Assembly (NCBI RefSeq): GCF_025847205.1
Contig: NZ_JAOYTH010000007.1
Coordinates: 124,001 to 188,000 of the forward strand
From: Pararhizobium sp. YC-54
Lineage (GTDB): Bacteria > Pseudomonadota > Alphaproteobacteria > Rhizobiales > Rhizobiaceae
Length of the DNA stretch: 64,000 nucleotides
Reading direction: 5' to 3'
The notes below the pieces were generated by a model that did not search any database, was not told the origin of the DNA, and worked only from the letters and a program-made list of their open reading frames with translations. Position 1 is the stretch's first letter. Every line of letters begins with the position of its first letter. The position numbers were made by a program, and so were the translations under genes. Shown here piece after piece: positions 52,314 through 61,572 of this stretch.

Positions 52314-54263
52314 TCAGTCGCGCGCCAGTGCTTCGATCGGTTCTAGGTTGGCCGCGTTGCGCGCGGGCAGGAAGCCGAACGCGACACCGATCAGGGTCGA
52401 AGATGCGAAAGCGATGATAATCGATCCCGAGGAGAAGATCATTTTGAAGTCGGGGCTCAACAGATTGAACAGAGCGCCAATGCCGAGAGCGAGCGTGACC
52501 CCCATCAAGCCGCCAACAAGACAAACCAGAACGGCCTCGATCAGGAACTGCGAGAGAATGTCGCTGCGGCGCGCACCGACGGCCACCCGGACGCCAATCT
52601 CCTTGGTGCGCTCGGTTACCGACACCAGCATGATATTCATCACGCCGATGCCGCCGACAATCAGCGAAATTACCGCGACTGACGAAATCAGCAGCGTCAG
52701 GGTTTGCGTCGTGGTCTCGATGGTTTCGCGAATGGTCGACGAGTTGGTGAGGAAGAAGTCTTTCGCGCCGTGCCGACGCTCGATAAGGCGCGAAATCGCA
52801 GCCTCGACATTTCCCGGATCGACATCGTCGCTGATGCGGACCGTTATGCCGTCGACATTCGGGCGACCCAGCATGCGGCCCATGACGGTCGTGTAAGGAG
52901 CATAGACTGTCAGGGCATCCGTCGCCGGTCCGAAGGAGTTCTCCTGTTCCGTCACACCCACAACTCTCGCCGGCATTGTGCCCAGAAGGATCACCTGCCC
53001 TACCGGATTGACCCTGTCGGGGAACAGGTCGCGAGAGGCGTTCGCGTCGATCACCACATTCTGGCTGTAGCCGGTGACGTCCCGGGCGTCGAACAATTGC
53101 CCCTCCGCCAACTTAAGACCCCGTGCGCGAAAGAAGTCGGCGCCGACCCCGGTGACCGCCGCATTGACGGCCACGGCGGCGCGCTTGACGGTCACGCTGG
53201 TCGAGACGGTTGGCGTTACGCTGTCGACATAGGGTTGGCGGGCCAGCGCTTCGGCGTCCGCCGGAACCAGGGTCCGTATCCGCCCCGCCTCAAGATCGCC
53301 GACCCCCCTCCCGGCCCGCACCTCGATCGTATTGGTGCCGAGCGAGCTGATACTGTTCAGTATCTGTTGCTGCGAACCACTTCCCAGGGCTGAGATCGCG
53401 GCCACCGAGGCGATACCGATGATGATACCGAGCATCGTCAGAAGCGATCGCATCTTTTGGGCCCAGATTGCCGCTCCGGCTATGCGGAAGGCTTCGGCCA
53501 TCCGATCAATTGCGCCACGCCATCCGGCATCCGGCGCGCGTTTCCGGACGGGACGCCCCGTTGCGGCCGCCGCCGGTACATTGCGCACATCGGAAATGAT
53601 GATGCCGTCGCTGATCTCCACAACCCGGTCCGCGTGGTCGGCGATCTTCTTGTCGTGCGTGACCAAAATGATGGTGTGGCCTTCGGCGTGAAGCTCACGC
53701 AGGATCGTCATTACCTCCGCGCCGCTGTGAGTATCCAGCGCCCCAGTCGGTTCGTCGGCAAGAATGATCTCGCCGCCATTCATCAGGGCGCGGGCGATCG
53801 ACACCCGCTGCTGTTGGCCGCCCGACAGTTTGCCGGGGATATTACCCATCCGCTCGGCCAAACCCAGCCGGGTCAGCAAAGAGATGGCTCGCTTGTGCCG
53901 GTCGGATCGGTTCCGTCCGGCATAGATGGCCGGCACCTCGACATTGCTGGCCGCGCTCAGGTCGCCAAGCAGATGATAGCGCTGGAAGATGAAGCCGAAC
54001 CGCTCACGGCGTAACGCCGCCAACTCGTCGACATCCATCTTCGATGTCTCGCGCCCTTCGATCCAGTAATTGCCTGTCGTCGGCCGATCGAGACACCCAA
54101 GGATGTTCATCAGGGTCGACTTGCCCGAGCCGGAGGCTCCGATAATGGCCATCATCTCGCCAGCCTCGATATCGAGGTCGACATCCTTCAGCACCCGCAC
54201 CATCTCGTCGCCTGCGGGGAAAGCACGCGATACCCCTCGTACGCGTATCAGCGGTTCGGTCAT
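52314..54263 (-). CDS. macB: MacB-type ABC efflux protein (ATPase plus permease)
   Basis: A 649-residue protein: N-terminal ATPase (Walker A IGASGSGKSTLMNIL, signature LSGGQQQRVSIARAL, Walker B EIILADEPTGALD, residues 1-235), a transmembrane helix at about 275 (SLLTMLGIIIGIASVAAIS), a large periplasmic domain (about 300-510), and three C-terminal helices (ISSVAVISLIVGGIGVMNIM, LCLVGG..., IIIAFASSTLIG). This is the MacB layout: it energises export from the periplasm through MacA and TolC. It overlaps no gene; 8 bases separate it from macA. Confidence 0.92.
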   Translation of the reverse strand: MTEPLIRVRGVSRAFPAGDEMVRVLKDVDLDIEAGEMMAIIGASGSGKSTLMNILGCLDRPTTGNYWIEGRETSKMDVDELAALRRERFGFIFQRYHLLGDLSAASNVEVPAIYAGRNRSDRHKRAISLLTRLGLAERMGNIPGKLSGGQQQRVSIARALMNGGEIILADEPTGALDTHSGAEVMTILRELHAEGHTIILVTHDKKIADHADRVVEISDGIIISDVRNVPAAAATGRPVRKRAPDAGWRGAIDRMAEAFRIAGAAIWAQKMRSLLTMLGIIIGIASVAAISALGSGSQQQILNSISSLGTNTIEVRAGRGVGDLEAGRIRTLVPADAEALARQPYVDSVTPTVSTSVTVKRAAVAVNAAVTGVGADFFRARGLKLAEGQLFDARDVTGYSQNVVIDANASRDLFPDRVNPVGQVILLGTMPARVVGVTEQENSFGPATDALTVYAPYTTVMGRMLGRPNVDGITVRISDDVDPGNVEAAISRLIERRHGAKDFFLTNSSTIRETIETTTQTLTLLISSVAVISLIVGGIGVMNIMLVSVTERTKEIGVRVAVGARRSDILSQFLIEAVLVCLVGGLMGVTLALGIGALFNLLSPDFKMIFSSGSIIIAFASSTLIGVAFGFLPARNAANLEPIEALARD

Positions 54264-54271
54264 GGCGTGCC

Positions 54272-55480
54272 CTACCGCTGGGACCCGGCCAGTTGAGACT
54301 GGCCGTCTGCGCGTTCGTCCGTGGACGCGCCAAGGACGATGGTCTCACCGGCCTGAAGACCGCTAAGGATCTGGATGTCCGCGCCGTTGTCGATGCCGAC
54401 CTTGACCTGCCGGATCTGGACCTCGCCCATCGCATCGAGCACCCGGATGCGCGTCGTGTCGCTGACCCCCGGCGCACCCTCCACAGCGCTCAGGGGGACC
54501 AGCACAGCGCCGCCGACATGGCTGAGCACGATGGACACCTGCGCCGTCATGGAGGGCCGCAGAACCCCGTCCGCGTTCGCGACGACGATCAGCCCGGTGT
54601 AGTAGACGGCGCCATTGGTTGAACCAAGCCCGCTCCCGGTGGTCTTGCCCTCGTTGACGATGGAGGCAGGGGCCGGTTCCACCTGGCGCAACTCCCCAAC
54701 GAAACGGCGCTTCGGATCACCAAGAATGCTGAACCAAACCGGCAAACCCTTGCGTACACGCACGACGTCGGCCTCGGAGATATCCGCGCGCACCGTCATC
54801 GTGTCCAATCGCGCGATCATGACGATGGTCGGCGCGGTTTGCAAGGCGTTGACGGTTTGGCCTTCGTCGGTCACGATCGCAACCACGGTGCCGGCAATAG
54901 GGGCGGTGATGCGGGTATAACCCAGCTCTATAGCCGCGGACTCTACGGCGACCTGCGCCTGGCTGATCTGCGCGTCCAGCCCCTGGACCTCCGCCCGCGC
55001 ACTGTCTAGCGTGGCGACGGTAGCGTCGAATTGGGCGCGTGGCGTCGAACCACCTGCCAGCATCTCGCGTTGGCGCTCGAAATCCTTCTCGGCCTTCAAC
55101 AGACCGGCCATACGAGCGGCGTGGACAGCGCGGGTGTTGGCCAGGGCGGCTTCTCGATCCCGCAAGGTGTTGCGCCGGGTCTGGGAATCGATCTCGGCCA
55201 CCAACTGGCCAACCTCGACGACGTCACCGATCTCGACCGCGAGACGCTCAACGCGACCGGAGGCTTGTGCGCCGACGCGCACCAATTCAAGCGGTTCGAG
55301 AACCCCGGTCGCCAGCACGACCTCATCAATGTCACCCGTTCGCGCCTGCGCGGTCACCAGTTCAGGCTTCGCCGGCGGGCGCAGAAATAGGAGCCAGACG
55401 ACCAGCAGACCGAAAAGGGTCGCCGCCGCGAGGATCAGACGCTTGCGGGTAATGTGTCGTGTCATTAAGTCGTGGTCCAC
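54272..55480 (-). CDS. macA: MacA-type periplasmic adaptor
   Basis: A 402-residue membrane-fusion protein with an N-terminal membrane anchor (RLILAAATLFGLLVVWLLF), a lipoyl-type half-motif (VLEPLELVRVGAQASGRVE), a helical hairpin (residues about 95-185), second lipoyl half and beta-barrel (VRKGLPVWFSILGDPKRRFV). Heads the macAB pair downstream of the two-component genes. Substrates of MacAB include macrolides, peptides and lipopeptides. Confidence 0.9.
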   Translation of the reverse strand: MDHDLMTRHITRKRLILAAATLFGLLVVWLLFLRPPAKPELVTAQARTGDIDEVVLATGVLEPLELVRVGAQASGRVERLAVEIGDVVEVGQLVAEIDSQTRRNTLRDREAALANTRAVHAARMAGLLKAEKDFERQREMLAGGSTPRAQFDATVATLDSARAEVQGLDAQISQAQVAVESAAIELGYTRITAPIAGTVVAIVTDEGQTVNALQTAPTIVMIARLDTMTVRADISEADVVRVRKGLPVWFSILGDPKRRFVGELRQVEPAPASIVNEGKTTGSGLGSTNGAVYYTGLIVVANADGVLRPSMTAQVSIVLSHVGGAVLVPLSAVEGAPGVSDTTRIRVLDAMGEVQIRQVKVGIDNGADIQILSGLQAGETIVLGASTDERADGQSQLAGSQR

Positions 55481-55559
55481 GCTGTTGAAAATCGCGGGCG
55501 TTGTCTCTCACGAAAATTGCACCAAAATTACGGGGCGGTATGCCTGACGCACTAACTCC

Positions 55560-56909
55560 CTACAGCTGGTGGAAAACGCGCCTCTCGCGCCAGCGCACCG
55601 CAAAGGTGCTGCCATTGCCTGGCGTGGAAGAAAGCTCGACGTAACCGCCATGGCGGGTCACGATCTCGTGGACCATGCTGAGCCCCAGGCCGGCGCCCGA
55701 GCCGTGCGGGCTTACCCGGTAGAACGGCTCGAAAATACGCGCATGCTTGTCGCCGGCAATTCCGCAGCCCTGATCGGCCACGGTCACGCTGCCGTCAGCC
55801 TCAATACCGACCGATATCTGTCCTCTTCCACCTCCGTACTGGATTGCATTACGCACCAGATTGACGAGTGCACGCTCCAAAGCTTCAGCATCACCAGGAA
55901 CGAACAAGTCTTCCGCGTCGCTATCGAACGAAATCTCGTAGCCTTCGGCGATGGCCAAGGGAGCAAGGTCGGCGACCACCTTCGACACAACGCCGTTGAG
56001 ATCCACAGGTGCATTCTGCTGAGGCTTCTGCCGGTACTTCTCGGTGTCGAGAAGCTGGTTCGCGATCGCTGTAAGTCGCTTGATCCCCGTCTGCAGGTGT
56101 GTTTTGTCCGCACTTGGTGAAAGGGTATCGATTCTCACCTGCAGGACAGCGATCGGCGTTCGAAGCTCATGCGCCGCGTTGACGAAGAAGCACTCCGTGG
56201 CCTCGAAGCCACTATCGAGACGACGCAGCGCCCTGTTGATGTCGCCCACCAGGCGAAGCACCTCATTGGGCAATCCACGCTCTTCCACGAGGGCGCCACG
56301 CGTGTCGAGATCAATCCTGTCGAGCCGGGTACTCAGATCGCTGAAGGATCGCAACGCCCAGCGTGTGACAAACGGGACGCCAATGAGGGAAATGGCGACG
56401 AGGATCAGCGCCGGCACGCCGATGGCAAGGTTTCCCAACAGTACGGTCACACCATATTGGGACATTGAAATACCGCCAGCAAAAATCGTTGCCTCACCGG
56501 CCTGGGTGTCGAAACGCTCCATTCGGGCGACGCTTAACGGATCATCGAGATAACCATGAAGCTCGACGCTTCTGAACGTCCGCAAGAAAGGGATATTGTC
56601 GACAATTTTTCCGGGAGGCGCGCCACGGGTAAGGACAATATCGTTGCCCAAGTCTACCACGAACCACAGGTCAGGCGCGTCGTCCATCATCTCTTTGAGT
56701 TTGGCCGTTCGCACCAGATGGGCCCGGCCATTCGGCTCAAAACGGATCGAGTCCGCAATTTCCTGAGATAGCCAGACGGACGTGATCGCCACATCTGGCT
56801 TTAAGCCGGAAAGGAAATAGGAAACCAGCCCGAGCGAAGCGATAACAGCGCAAACCTGCAGGACGATGAAGCCAAGTGTGAATCGCCAGCGGAGAGATGA
56901 GCTTCTCAT
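55560..56909 (-). CDS. sensor histidine kinase
   Basis: A 449-residue kinase with two membrane helices (FTLGFIVLQVCAVIASLGLV and LAIGVPALILVAISLIGVPF) framing a periplasmic sensor (residues about 35-160), a HAMP-like linker, H-box AAHELRTPIAVL, N-box LVNLVRNAIQYGGG, G1 DQGCGIAGDKHA, and G2 GAGLGLSMVHEI. The ATG lies one base past the response-regulator stop. Cell-envelope sensor for the adjacent MacAB. Confidence 0.9.
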   Translation of the reverse strand: MRSSSLRWRFTLGFIVLQVCAVIASLGLVSYFLSGLKPDVAITSVWLSQEIADSIRFEPNGRAHLVRTAKLKEMMDDAPDLWFVVDLGNDIVLTRGAPPGKIVDNIPFLRTFRSVELHGYLDDPLSVARMERFDTQAGEATIFAGGISMSQYGVTVLLGNLAIGVPALILVAISLIGVPFVTRWALRSFSDLSTRLDRIDLDTRGALVEERGLPNEVLRLVGDINRALRRLDSGFEATECFFVNAAHELRTPIAVLQVRIDTLSPSADKTHLQTGIKRLTAIANQLLDTEKYRQKPQQNAPVDLNGVVSKVVADLAPLAIAEGYEISFDSDAEDLFVPGDAEALERALVNLVRNAIQYGGGRGQISVGIEADGSVTVADQGCGIAGDKHARIFEPFYRVSPHGSGAGLGLSMVHEIVTRHGGYVELSSTPGNGSTFAVRWRERRVFHQL

Positions 56910-56910
56910 C

Positions 56911-57585
56911 CTATTTCTGCTCATGAAGGTAATAGCCGAGGCCACGAATGTTCTTGATCACAATGTCAGCCTCAGCATCGCTGAGCTTCCGGCGCAGGCG
57001 AGACATATTGGCCTCAAGCGAGTTCGACTGGATCTCATCGTCAAAAGAATAGACGTGACCCTCAAGTGACGAGCGCAACACGGTGCGACCGAGATTTCTT
57101 AAAAGCGTTTCGATGATGAGCAGTTCTCGCCGGGTGAGCGCAACCCGGACGCCGTTGACATGCACATCGCTTGAAACACGATCATAGGTGACGTTTCCAG
57201 CCGACAAAACCGACGGGCCGGTTGTCGGCGCCCGCCTCAGCACAGCGCTCATTCTGGCAATCAGCTCTGGAATTTCGAACGGCTTTGGCAAATAGTCATC
57301 AGCGCCGCCATTGAGCCCGGAAATGCGTTCATCGGTCGACCTCAAAGCAGAGATGATGATCGACCGCGTATTTGAACCCGCGCGACGCAAATCGGCAAGG
57401 ACCGTACTGCCGTCGCCATCCGGCAGTTGCCGATCGATAAGGACGATATCGTAATCCGCCATAGCGATTGCTTCCCGCGCCGTTGCCAGATCTCCAACGG
57501 CGTCAAGAACGATGCCATGTTGCGAGAGGGCCGCCCTCAACGCATCCGTCATTTCCGGATCGTCTTCGACAAGTAAAACTTTCAT
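56911..57585 (-). CDS. OmpR-family response regulator
   Basis: A 224-residue regulator. Receiver domain MKVLLVEDDPEMTDAL with phosphoacceptor Asp51 (VLIDRQLPDGDG) and Lys at about 100 (YLPKPFE). C-terminal winged helix (LTRRELLIIETLLRNLGRTV, NSLEANMSRLRRKLSD). Cotranscribed with the kinase. Likely regulates macAB, which follow on the same strand. Confidence 0.92.
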   Translation of the reverse strand: MKVLLVEDDPEMTDALRAALSQHGIVLDAVGDLATAREAIAMADYDIVLIDRQLPDGDGSTVLADLRRAGSNTRSIIISALRSTDERISGLNGGADDYLPKPFEIPELIARMSAVLRRAPTTGPSVLSAGNVTYDRVSSDVHVNGVRVALTRRELLIIETLLRNLGRTVLRSSLEGHVYSFDDEIQSNSLEANMSRLRRKLSDAEADIVIKNIRGLGYYLHEQK

Positions 57586-57784
57586 AGTCGCCTTATCCAT
57601 CAAGTCTCGGACTATCATTCCGATGGTCTTTACAACGAAACTGCGGCACTGGTTCAAATAAACTCGACAGTCGTGACGCTCGTTGTCGAACACCTAGAAA
57701 CTGCTGTGGACATGGAGACCGGAGAAACTGAAGTTCGTCCGGTATCCACGTCGCCTTTGACGTGCGCCTCCCAGGCCGAAATCT

Positions 57785-58069
57785 TTATCTGCAGCGACCG
57801 TAATGATCCCGGTATCTGCAGCCGTATTCGCGGCGGTCCGGTTGTTCCCAGCGGTTGCGGCGGTTCCTGTCGTTACGTTCGCTAATGTTGCCTACCACGG
57901 CCCCTCCCGCGCCACCGGCGGCGGCTCCCACCGCAGCGCCTTCCCAGGTGCCGCTCGCCAGTCCACCAATGATAGCGCCGCTCGCTGCACCAATGCCGGC
58001 ACCCTTTTCCGTCTGGCTGCATGCTGTGAGCGTCAGACAAATGAGTACACCTGAAATGATCTTCTTCAT
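57785..58069 (-). CDS. glycine-zipper lipoprotein
   Basis: A 94-residue lipoprotein: signal peptide MKKIISGVLICLTLTAC with lipobox LTAC, then a glycine-zipper segment (GAGIGAASGAIIGGLASGTW, EGAAVGAAAGGAGGAVVG) and a basic, Arg/Asp/Tyr-rich tail (YGCRYRDHYGRCR). Gly-zipper outer-membrane lipoproteins of this YMGG type are common envelope stress or structural proteins. Monocistronic. Confidence 0.8.
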   Translation of the reverse strand: MKKIISGVLICLTLTACSQTEKGAGIGAASGAIIGGLASGTWEGAAVGAAAGGAGGAVVGNISERNDRNRRNRWEQPDRREYGCRYRDHYGRCR

Positions 58070-58546
58070 CTCGGTCCTTTCGATCTATATCGTGCTCCGG
58101 CGCCCCTCAAACATTAAGGCGAGCCGAGGTGGAGGTGTATGGCCGCCAGGGATTACGTGGAAGTTACACAGGGCCGTCGGCATCGATGCCGGTCGAAAGT
58201 GAAAATCGTGCACGAAAAACAGGTTCTGTCGCGAACAGTTATGAAGGATCGACGACACGGGGGGCGGCTCGCGCTTGGAGCCGCCACAAATGGGTGTTGG
58301 AGTGTAGCCTCGGCAAATTACCTGCGCCCTCAGCAAGGACAAGTACAGACACGCGTCAGGTCATCGACTGGATGCGCGCCAGACTGATTTGCTCCGAGCT
58401 CTTTCAGAATCGTATCACAGAACCCGCGCGACAGTTTCGCACTCCAGATAATGCCGTCTGGAAATTCCATCCTGCGCGATGTGGATTGCAGGCGATCAAT
58501 TATGGAACGCAATTGCGCTATCACGGGCGGAGACGTATCCTTGGGG
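58070..58546. other. intergenic region, no gene seen
   Basis: About 480 bases upstream of the lipoprotein gene and downstream of the NmrA-type gene. A reverse-strand frame of 89 codons (ending at 58330) is helix-like but overlaps the neighbouring gene and lacks a ribosome site. Confidence 0.4.
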
Positions 58547-59431
58547 CTAGGCTGATGTTCGCAAGGCTTCGTCAAGCGACCTGCGCCCATTGCCAGCAAG
58601 CCAAGACCTGAAAGTGAGCAGGTCAGGGTTTATTTCGCGCATGACTTGCAAATCGACGCGCTCGGAAAGCGGCCCGTCTTCCAGGCTCTTCGCCATATGT
58701 GCGAGATCCGCGTTTGCAGCGAGAACGCCGTTGGGAAAACGTTCATAGGTTATCGAGCGACCGGCTACTTCGCTGAAGGCGACCTCAAGCTCGCGCCCCG
58801 TCAGGCGGTCGCTCGCGACCTTAATCGTCCTGCCCCCAAAACGGGGCTTGTCGGCAAGCACGGCAGTAACAAACCTGCCGATGTCTTCCACTGCCGTGAG
58901 CTGAATCGAATGATCAGGTCGGATGAGGGATACCAGCCTGCCTTCATCCAGACCGAAGCCAGGTCGCACAAGCATCTCCATGAAAATCATCGGCCGGATG
59001 ATCGTCGTCGTCATGGCGAGATCTCGAACATGCGCTTCGATACGAGGCTTGGCGTCGAAACGCGGGACGCCTGTCAGTTCATCGCCCACGCTAGCACCCG
59101 ACGAGTAGACAAAATGTTTGATCCCGGTTTCAGCGGCGATATCCGCAATCGAAATGCCGTGACGGACTTCATCCTCCACAGCCAGGTTGGCTGGCTGCAC
59201 GCTGAAGACGCCATAGGCATCTTTCATCGCTGAGCGGATCATACCCGTCTCATCAAATGAACCTTGCAAAATCTCGACGCCTGCATTCCGCAATTGCAGG
59301 GATGCCGCTTTTGTCGAGTCGAGAACGAGGGCGCGAACGGGCCATCCCGCCTTCAGCAAGGCTTTGGCGACAGATCCTCCCTGTCTTCCGGTAGCGCCGA
59401 AAACCAGTATGGGCTGCTTGCTATTTATCAC
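58547..59431 (-). CDS. NmrA-family NAD(P)-binding protein
   Basis: A 294-residue atypical SDR. Rossmann motif ILVFGATGRQGGSVAKALL, FVYSSGASVGDE in place of the catalytic YxxxK, and TIIRPMIFMEMLVRPGFG in the substrate region. Relatives (NmrA, HSCARG, quinone oxidoreductase 2) sense NADPH or reduce quinones. Start codon GTG (INSKQPILVF) with GAGG upstream. Divergent from the HxlR gene, a usual pairing for stress- or aldehyde-responsive reductases. Confidence 0.82.
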   Translation of the reverse strand: MINSKQPILVFGATGRQGGSVAKALLKAGWPVRALVLDSTKAASLQLRNAGVEILQGSFDETGMIRSAMKDAYGVFSVQPANLAVEDEVRHGISIADIAAETGIKHFVYSSGASVGDELTGVPRFDAKPRIEAHVRDLAMTTTIIRPMIFMEMLVRPGFGLDEGRLVSLIRPDHSIQLTAVEDIGRFVTAVLADKPRFGGRTIKVASDRLTGRELEVAFSEVAGRSITYERFPNGVLAANADLAHMAKSLEDGPLSERVDLQVMREINPDLLTFRSWLAGNGRRSLDEALRTSA

Positions 59432-59520
59432 TTGAAACCCTCGTGTTGAACAAGGGCCAACCATATATACGAATATTGTCCCTTCGGAAGAAGGCACATT
59501 TTTCAGCATCAGGTACAAGG

Positions 59521-59958
59521 ATGGTACTCTTGGACAAAAAAATCGATGCCAGCACACTGCTGGGATCAGAGAATGAGAGGCATTTCAGGCCCATCCCGTC
59601 AAACGGGGTCTGCGGCCTGCTGAGTGACAAATGGACTGTGCCCGTTCTCTGGCGGCTTTCTCTCGCGGAGGATCATCGGCTCCGCTTTTCAGCACTGAAA
59701 AAAGAGGTCGGTGAAATTACCCAGCGCATGCTGACGCTCACGCTGCGCAATCTCGAGCGCGACGGGTTTGTTATACGCCACTATTTCCCTGAAGTGCCGC
59801 CGCGAGTTGAGTATGAACTGACCGGGATCGGCCATGGAGCTTTCCGCGCCCTTGAAGGGTTTAATTTCTGGGTTCACAACAACTTGCACGACATCAGGGC
59901 GCGCCGGAGCACTTACGACCAAGCTCCAGACTCATTCGCGTTCAAAGCCAGAAGATGA
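59521..59958 (+). CDS. HxlR-family transcriptional regulator with IS-derived C-terminus
   Basis: A 145-residue winged-helix regulator: CGLLSDKWTVPVLWRLSLAE, LRFSALKKEVGEITQRMLTL and TLRNLERDGFVIRHYFPEVP are the HxlR pattern. The last residues (AFKARR) are encoded by sequence that, on the other strand, is the end of an IS5-type transposase, so the native C-terminus was replaced. DNA binding should remain. Start at MVLLDKKIDA, though an in-frame ATG at 59443 is possible. Confidence 0.8.
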   Translation: MVLLDKKIDASTLLGSENERHFRPIPSNGVCGLLSDKWTVPVLWRLSLAEDHRLRFSALKKEVGEITQRMLTLTLRNLERDGFVIRHYFPEVPPRVEYELTGIGHGAFRALEGFNFWVHNNLHDIRARRSTYDQAPDSFAFKARR

Positions 59959-60017
59959 CGGTTGCGGCGAGGGCGATAGCGGAGAAGAACACGATCGGAC
60001 ATCGTCGTAGCGTGTTC
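59942..60017 (-). mobile_element. IS5-family transposase C-terminal remnant
   Basis: Reverse strand from about 60004 reads RCPIVFFSAIALAATVIFWL and a stop at 59942, the highly conserved C-terminus of rhizobial IS5-type transposases. A one-base shift just upstream separates it from RYD. The element end probably lies near 59927, inside the HxlR gene. The remaining transposase is missing. Confidence 0.75.
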
Positions 60018-60434
60018 CCTCCGCGCATCGCACCAACGTAACCCGTCCGAACGCGGCGGTCATCGACACGGGGGGACCGTGGTTACGGGGGAGAAAGGTC
60101 GAAGTCGGGCCATCTGTTCTTCGCTGAGCCGGGGAAGGTTGCCCTTCAATCAGGTTTTCTTGCGCGGCCTGGCACTCAATACACGCGAGAATGGTTGAGA
60201 TGCAGGGTAATCCTCCGGTGGAGGCCGCGGGTTATGCCGCCCGATCGAAGTCGACTATCTCAATATCTAAAAGGTTTCGAGCGAACGACCGTCATTCAAA
60301 CAGCGCAAATGTGTTCGTAAACTCTCCCGCGTTGGGCGAGACGTAAAAAGATGGCCGCGGAGACGTTCCGGGGCCAAGCTCGTGTGAACCGGTAGATTCA
60401 GGGGGGCTTTCCACACGAGACAAACGGAAATCGC
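59959..60434. other. intergenic region with IS5 scar
   Basis: Besides the IS5 remnant at its left end, the 475 bases contain no gene or clear signal. The creatininase-family gene ends at 60435 on the reverse strand. Confidence 0.45.
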
Positions 60435-61235
60435 CTATTCGTTCAATGTCGCCCATTGCGTCCTTTTCGCCAGGATACCTTCCCAGACTGGCACGACATC
60501 CCGGAACGATATCATTTTGCCAGGCAGATTTTCGCCAACGCGAAACGCAGCGACTGCTTCTCCGATCGCAACAAGCTGAGCGTCGAGGATCTCATTCCCG
60601 TATGCTGCCGTGGCTTCCGACACGTCAGGATTTTGCGCGAAACGACCGAGTTCGTCCGAAGTGACGCGCGATGCGCGATTCATCGCCACGAGATCCGGTC
60701 GAATGGCGAGCATTTGCGACAGTTCATAGCGGCCGGCGTGGTCTCCCGGGTACCGCTTTGACACCAGTTCCGGGTCCGTCCGCATGAAGATCGGAAAGTC
60801 GAACGCGTCCTCGAAGGCCTGCGATACTCTGCGCAAGTCCTCTTGGCTGCCATGATGCCCGCTGATCACGACGACTGCGCGAAATCCGGCATTGTGGAAC
60901 GCCCTGAACTGATAGAGCAGTGTCTCCAGGATGAGGTGCGGCGGCAGCGCGCACAGGCGCGGGTTCACGTCACCCATAACCTGACGCAGCCAGGGCGCAT
61001 GATAACCGGTCTCATGCGTATGGTAGGCCATCGTCGGAGCCACGATCCCTCCGAAGCGGCGTGCTGCCCGATCGCAAAGCCAGTCGGCCTTGATCGTGTC
61101 GAGGCCAAAGGGCGCAACATGCCCATGCGGTTCACATAGCCCCATCGGGAGGTAGACTACTGGCCTCTCCGCCTGTCGAGCGAGAAACTCTGCCGGTTTC
61201 AGCATTTCCCATCGCACGCCCTCGTCAAAGATCAT
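60435..61235 (-). CDS. creatininase-family amidohydrolase
   Basis: A 266-residue protein of the creatininase fold (creatininase, 2-amino-5-formylamino-6-ribosylaminopyrimidone amidohydrolase ArfB, mycofactocin MftE). Metal-ligand motifs: LPMGLCEPHGHVAPFGLDT (Glu, His, Asp), VVISGHHGSQEDL, and Asp/His in YPGDHAGRYELSQM. Start MIFDEGVRWEML overlaps the ferredoxin stop by ATGA. Expected to open a lactam/cyclic amide or cut a C-N bond in a product of the upstream hydroxylase; the substrate is unknown. Confidence 0.83.
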   Translation of the reverse strand: MIFDEGVRWEMLKPAEFLARQAERPVVYLPMGLCEPHGHVAPFGLDTIKADWLCDRAARRFGGIVAPTMAYHTHETGYHAPWLRQVMGDVNPRLCALPPHLILETLLYQFRAFHNAGFRAVVVISGHHGSQEDLRRVSQAFEDAFDFPIFMRTDPELVSKRYPGDHAGRYELSQMLAIRPDLVAMNRASRVTSDELGRFAQNPDVSEATAAYGNEILDAQLVAIGEAVAAFRVGENLPGKMISFRDVVPVWEGILAKRTQWATLNE

Positions 61236-61558
61236 GAGGCGCTCCCGATACGAATGAAGACTTCCCCGTCGTGCACCTTGGTTGGATAGGTGCGTAGGTT
61301 CACGCACACAGGCGCGCCTTTCGCCTCACCCGTTTTATAGTCAAACCGACCGTTGTGCTTCGGACACTCGATGATGTTCTTCATTACGAGGCCATCGGCA
61401 AGGTGCACTTTTTCGTGCGTGCAAAGGCCATCTGTCGCGAAGAATTCGTCATCCGCGCTTCGATAGATCGCGAAGGTGCGTCCCGAAAAATCAAAACGGA
61501 TGACATCTTCCTCGTCCACGTCCTCGATATCGCAGGCCTTGATCCAGTTTTCTCCCAT
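61232..61558 (-). CDS. Rieske-type [2Fe-2S] ferredoxin
   Basis: A 108-residue electron carrier. CTHEKVHLADG (C-x-H) and CPKHNGRFD (C-x2-H) ligate the cluster. Related to NirD/biphenyl-type ferredoxins. Start MGENWIK follows a GGAGG; alternative start codons lie 5 and 6 codons upstream. Coupled on both sides (desaturase, creatininase). Probably donates electrons to the membrane di-iron enzyme encoded immediately upstream. Confidence 0.88.
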   Translation of the reverse strand: MGENWIKACDIEDVDEEDVIRFDFSGRTFAIYRSADDEFFATDGLCTHEKVHLADGLVMKNIIECPKHNGRFDYKTGEAKGAPVCVNLRTYPTKVHDGEVFIRIGSAS

Positions 61559-61572
61559 CGGTGCCTCCTCCA

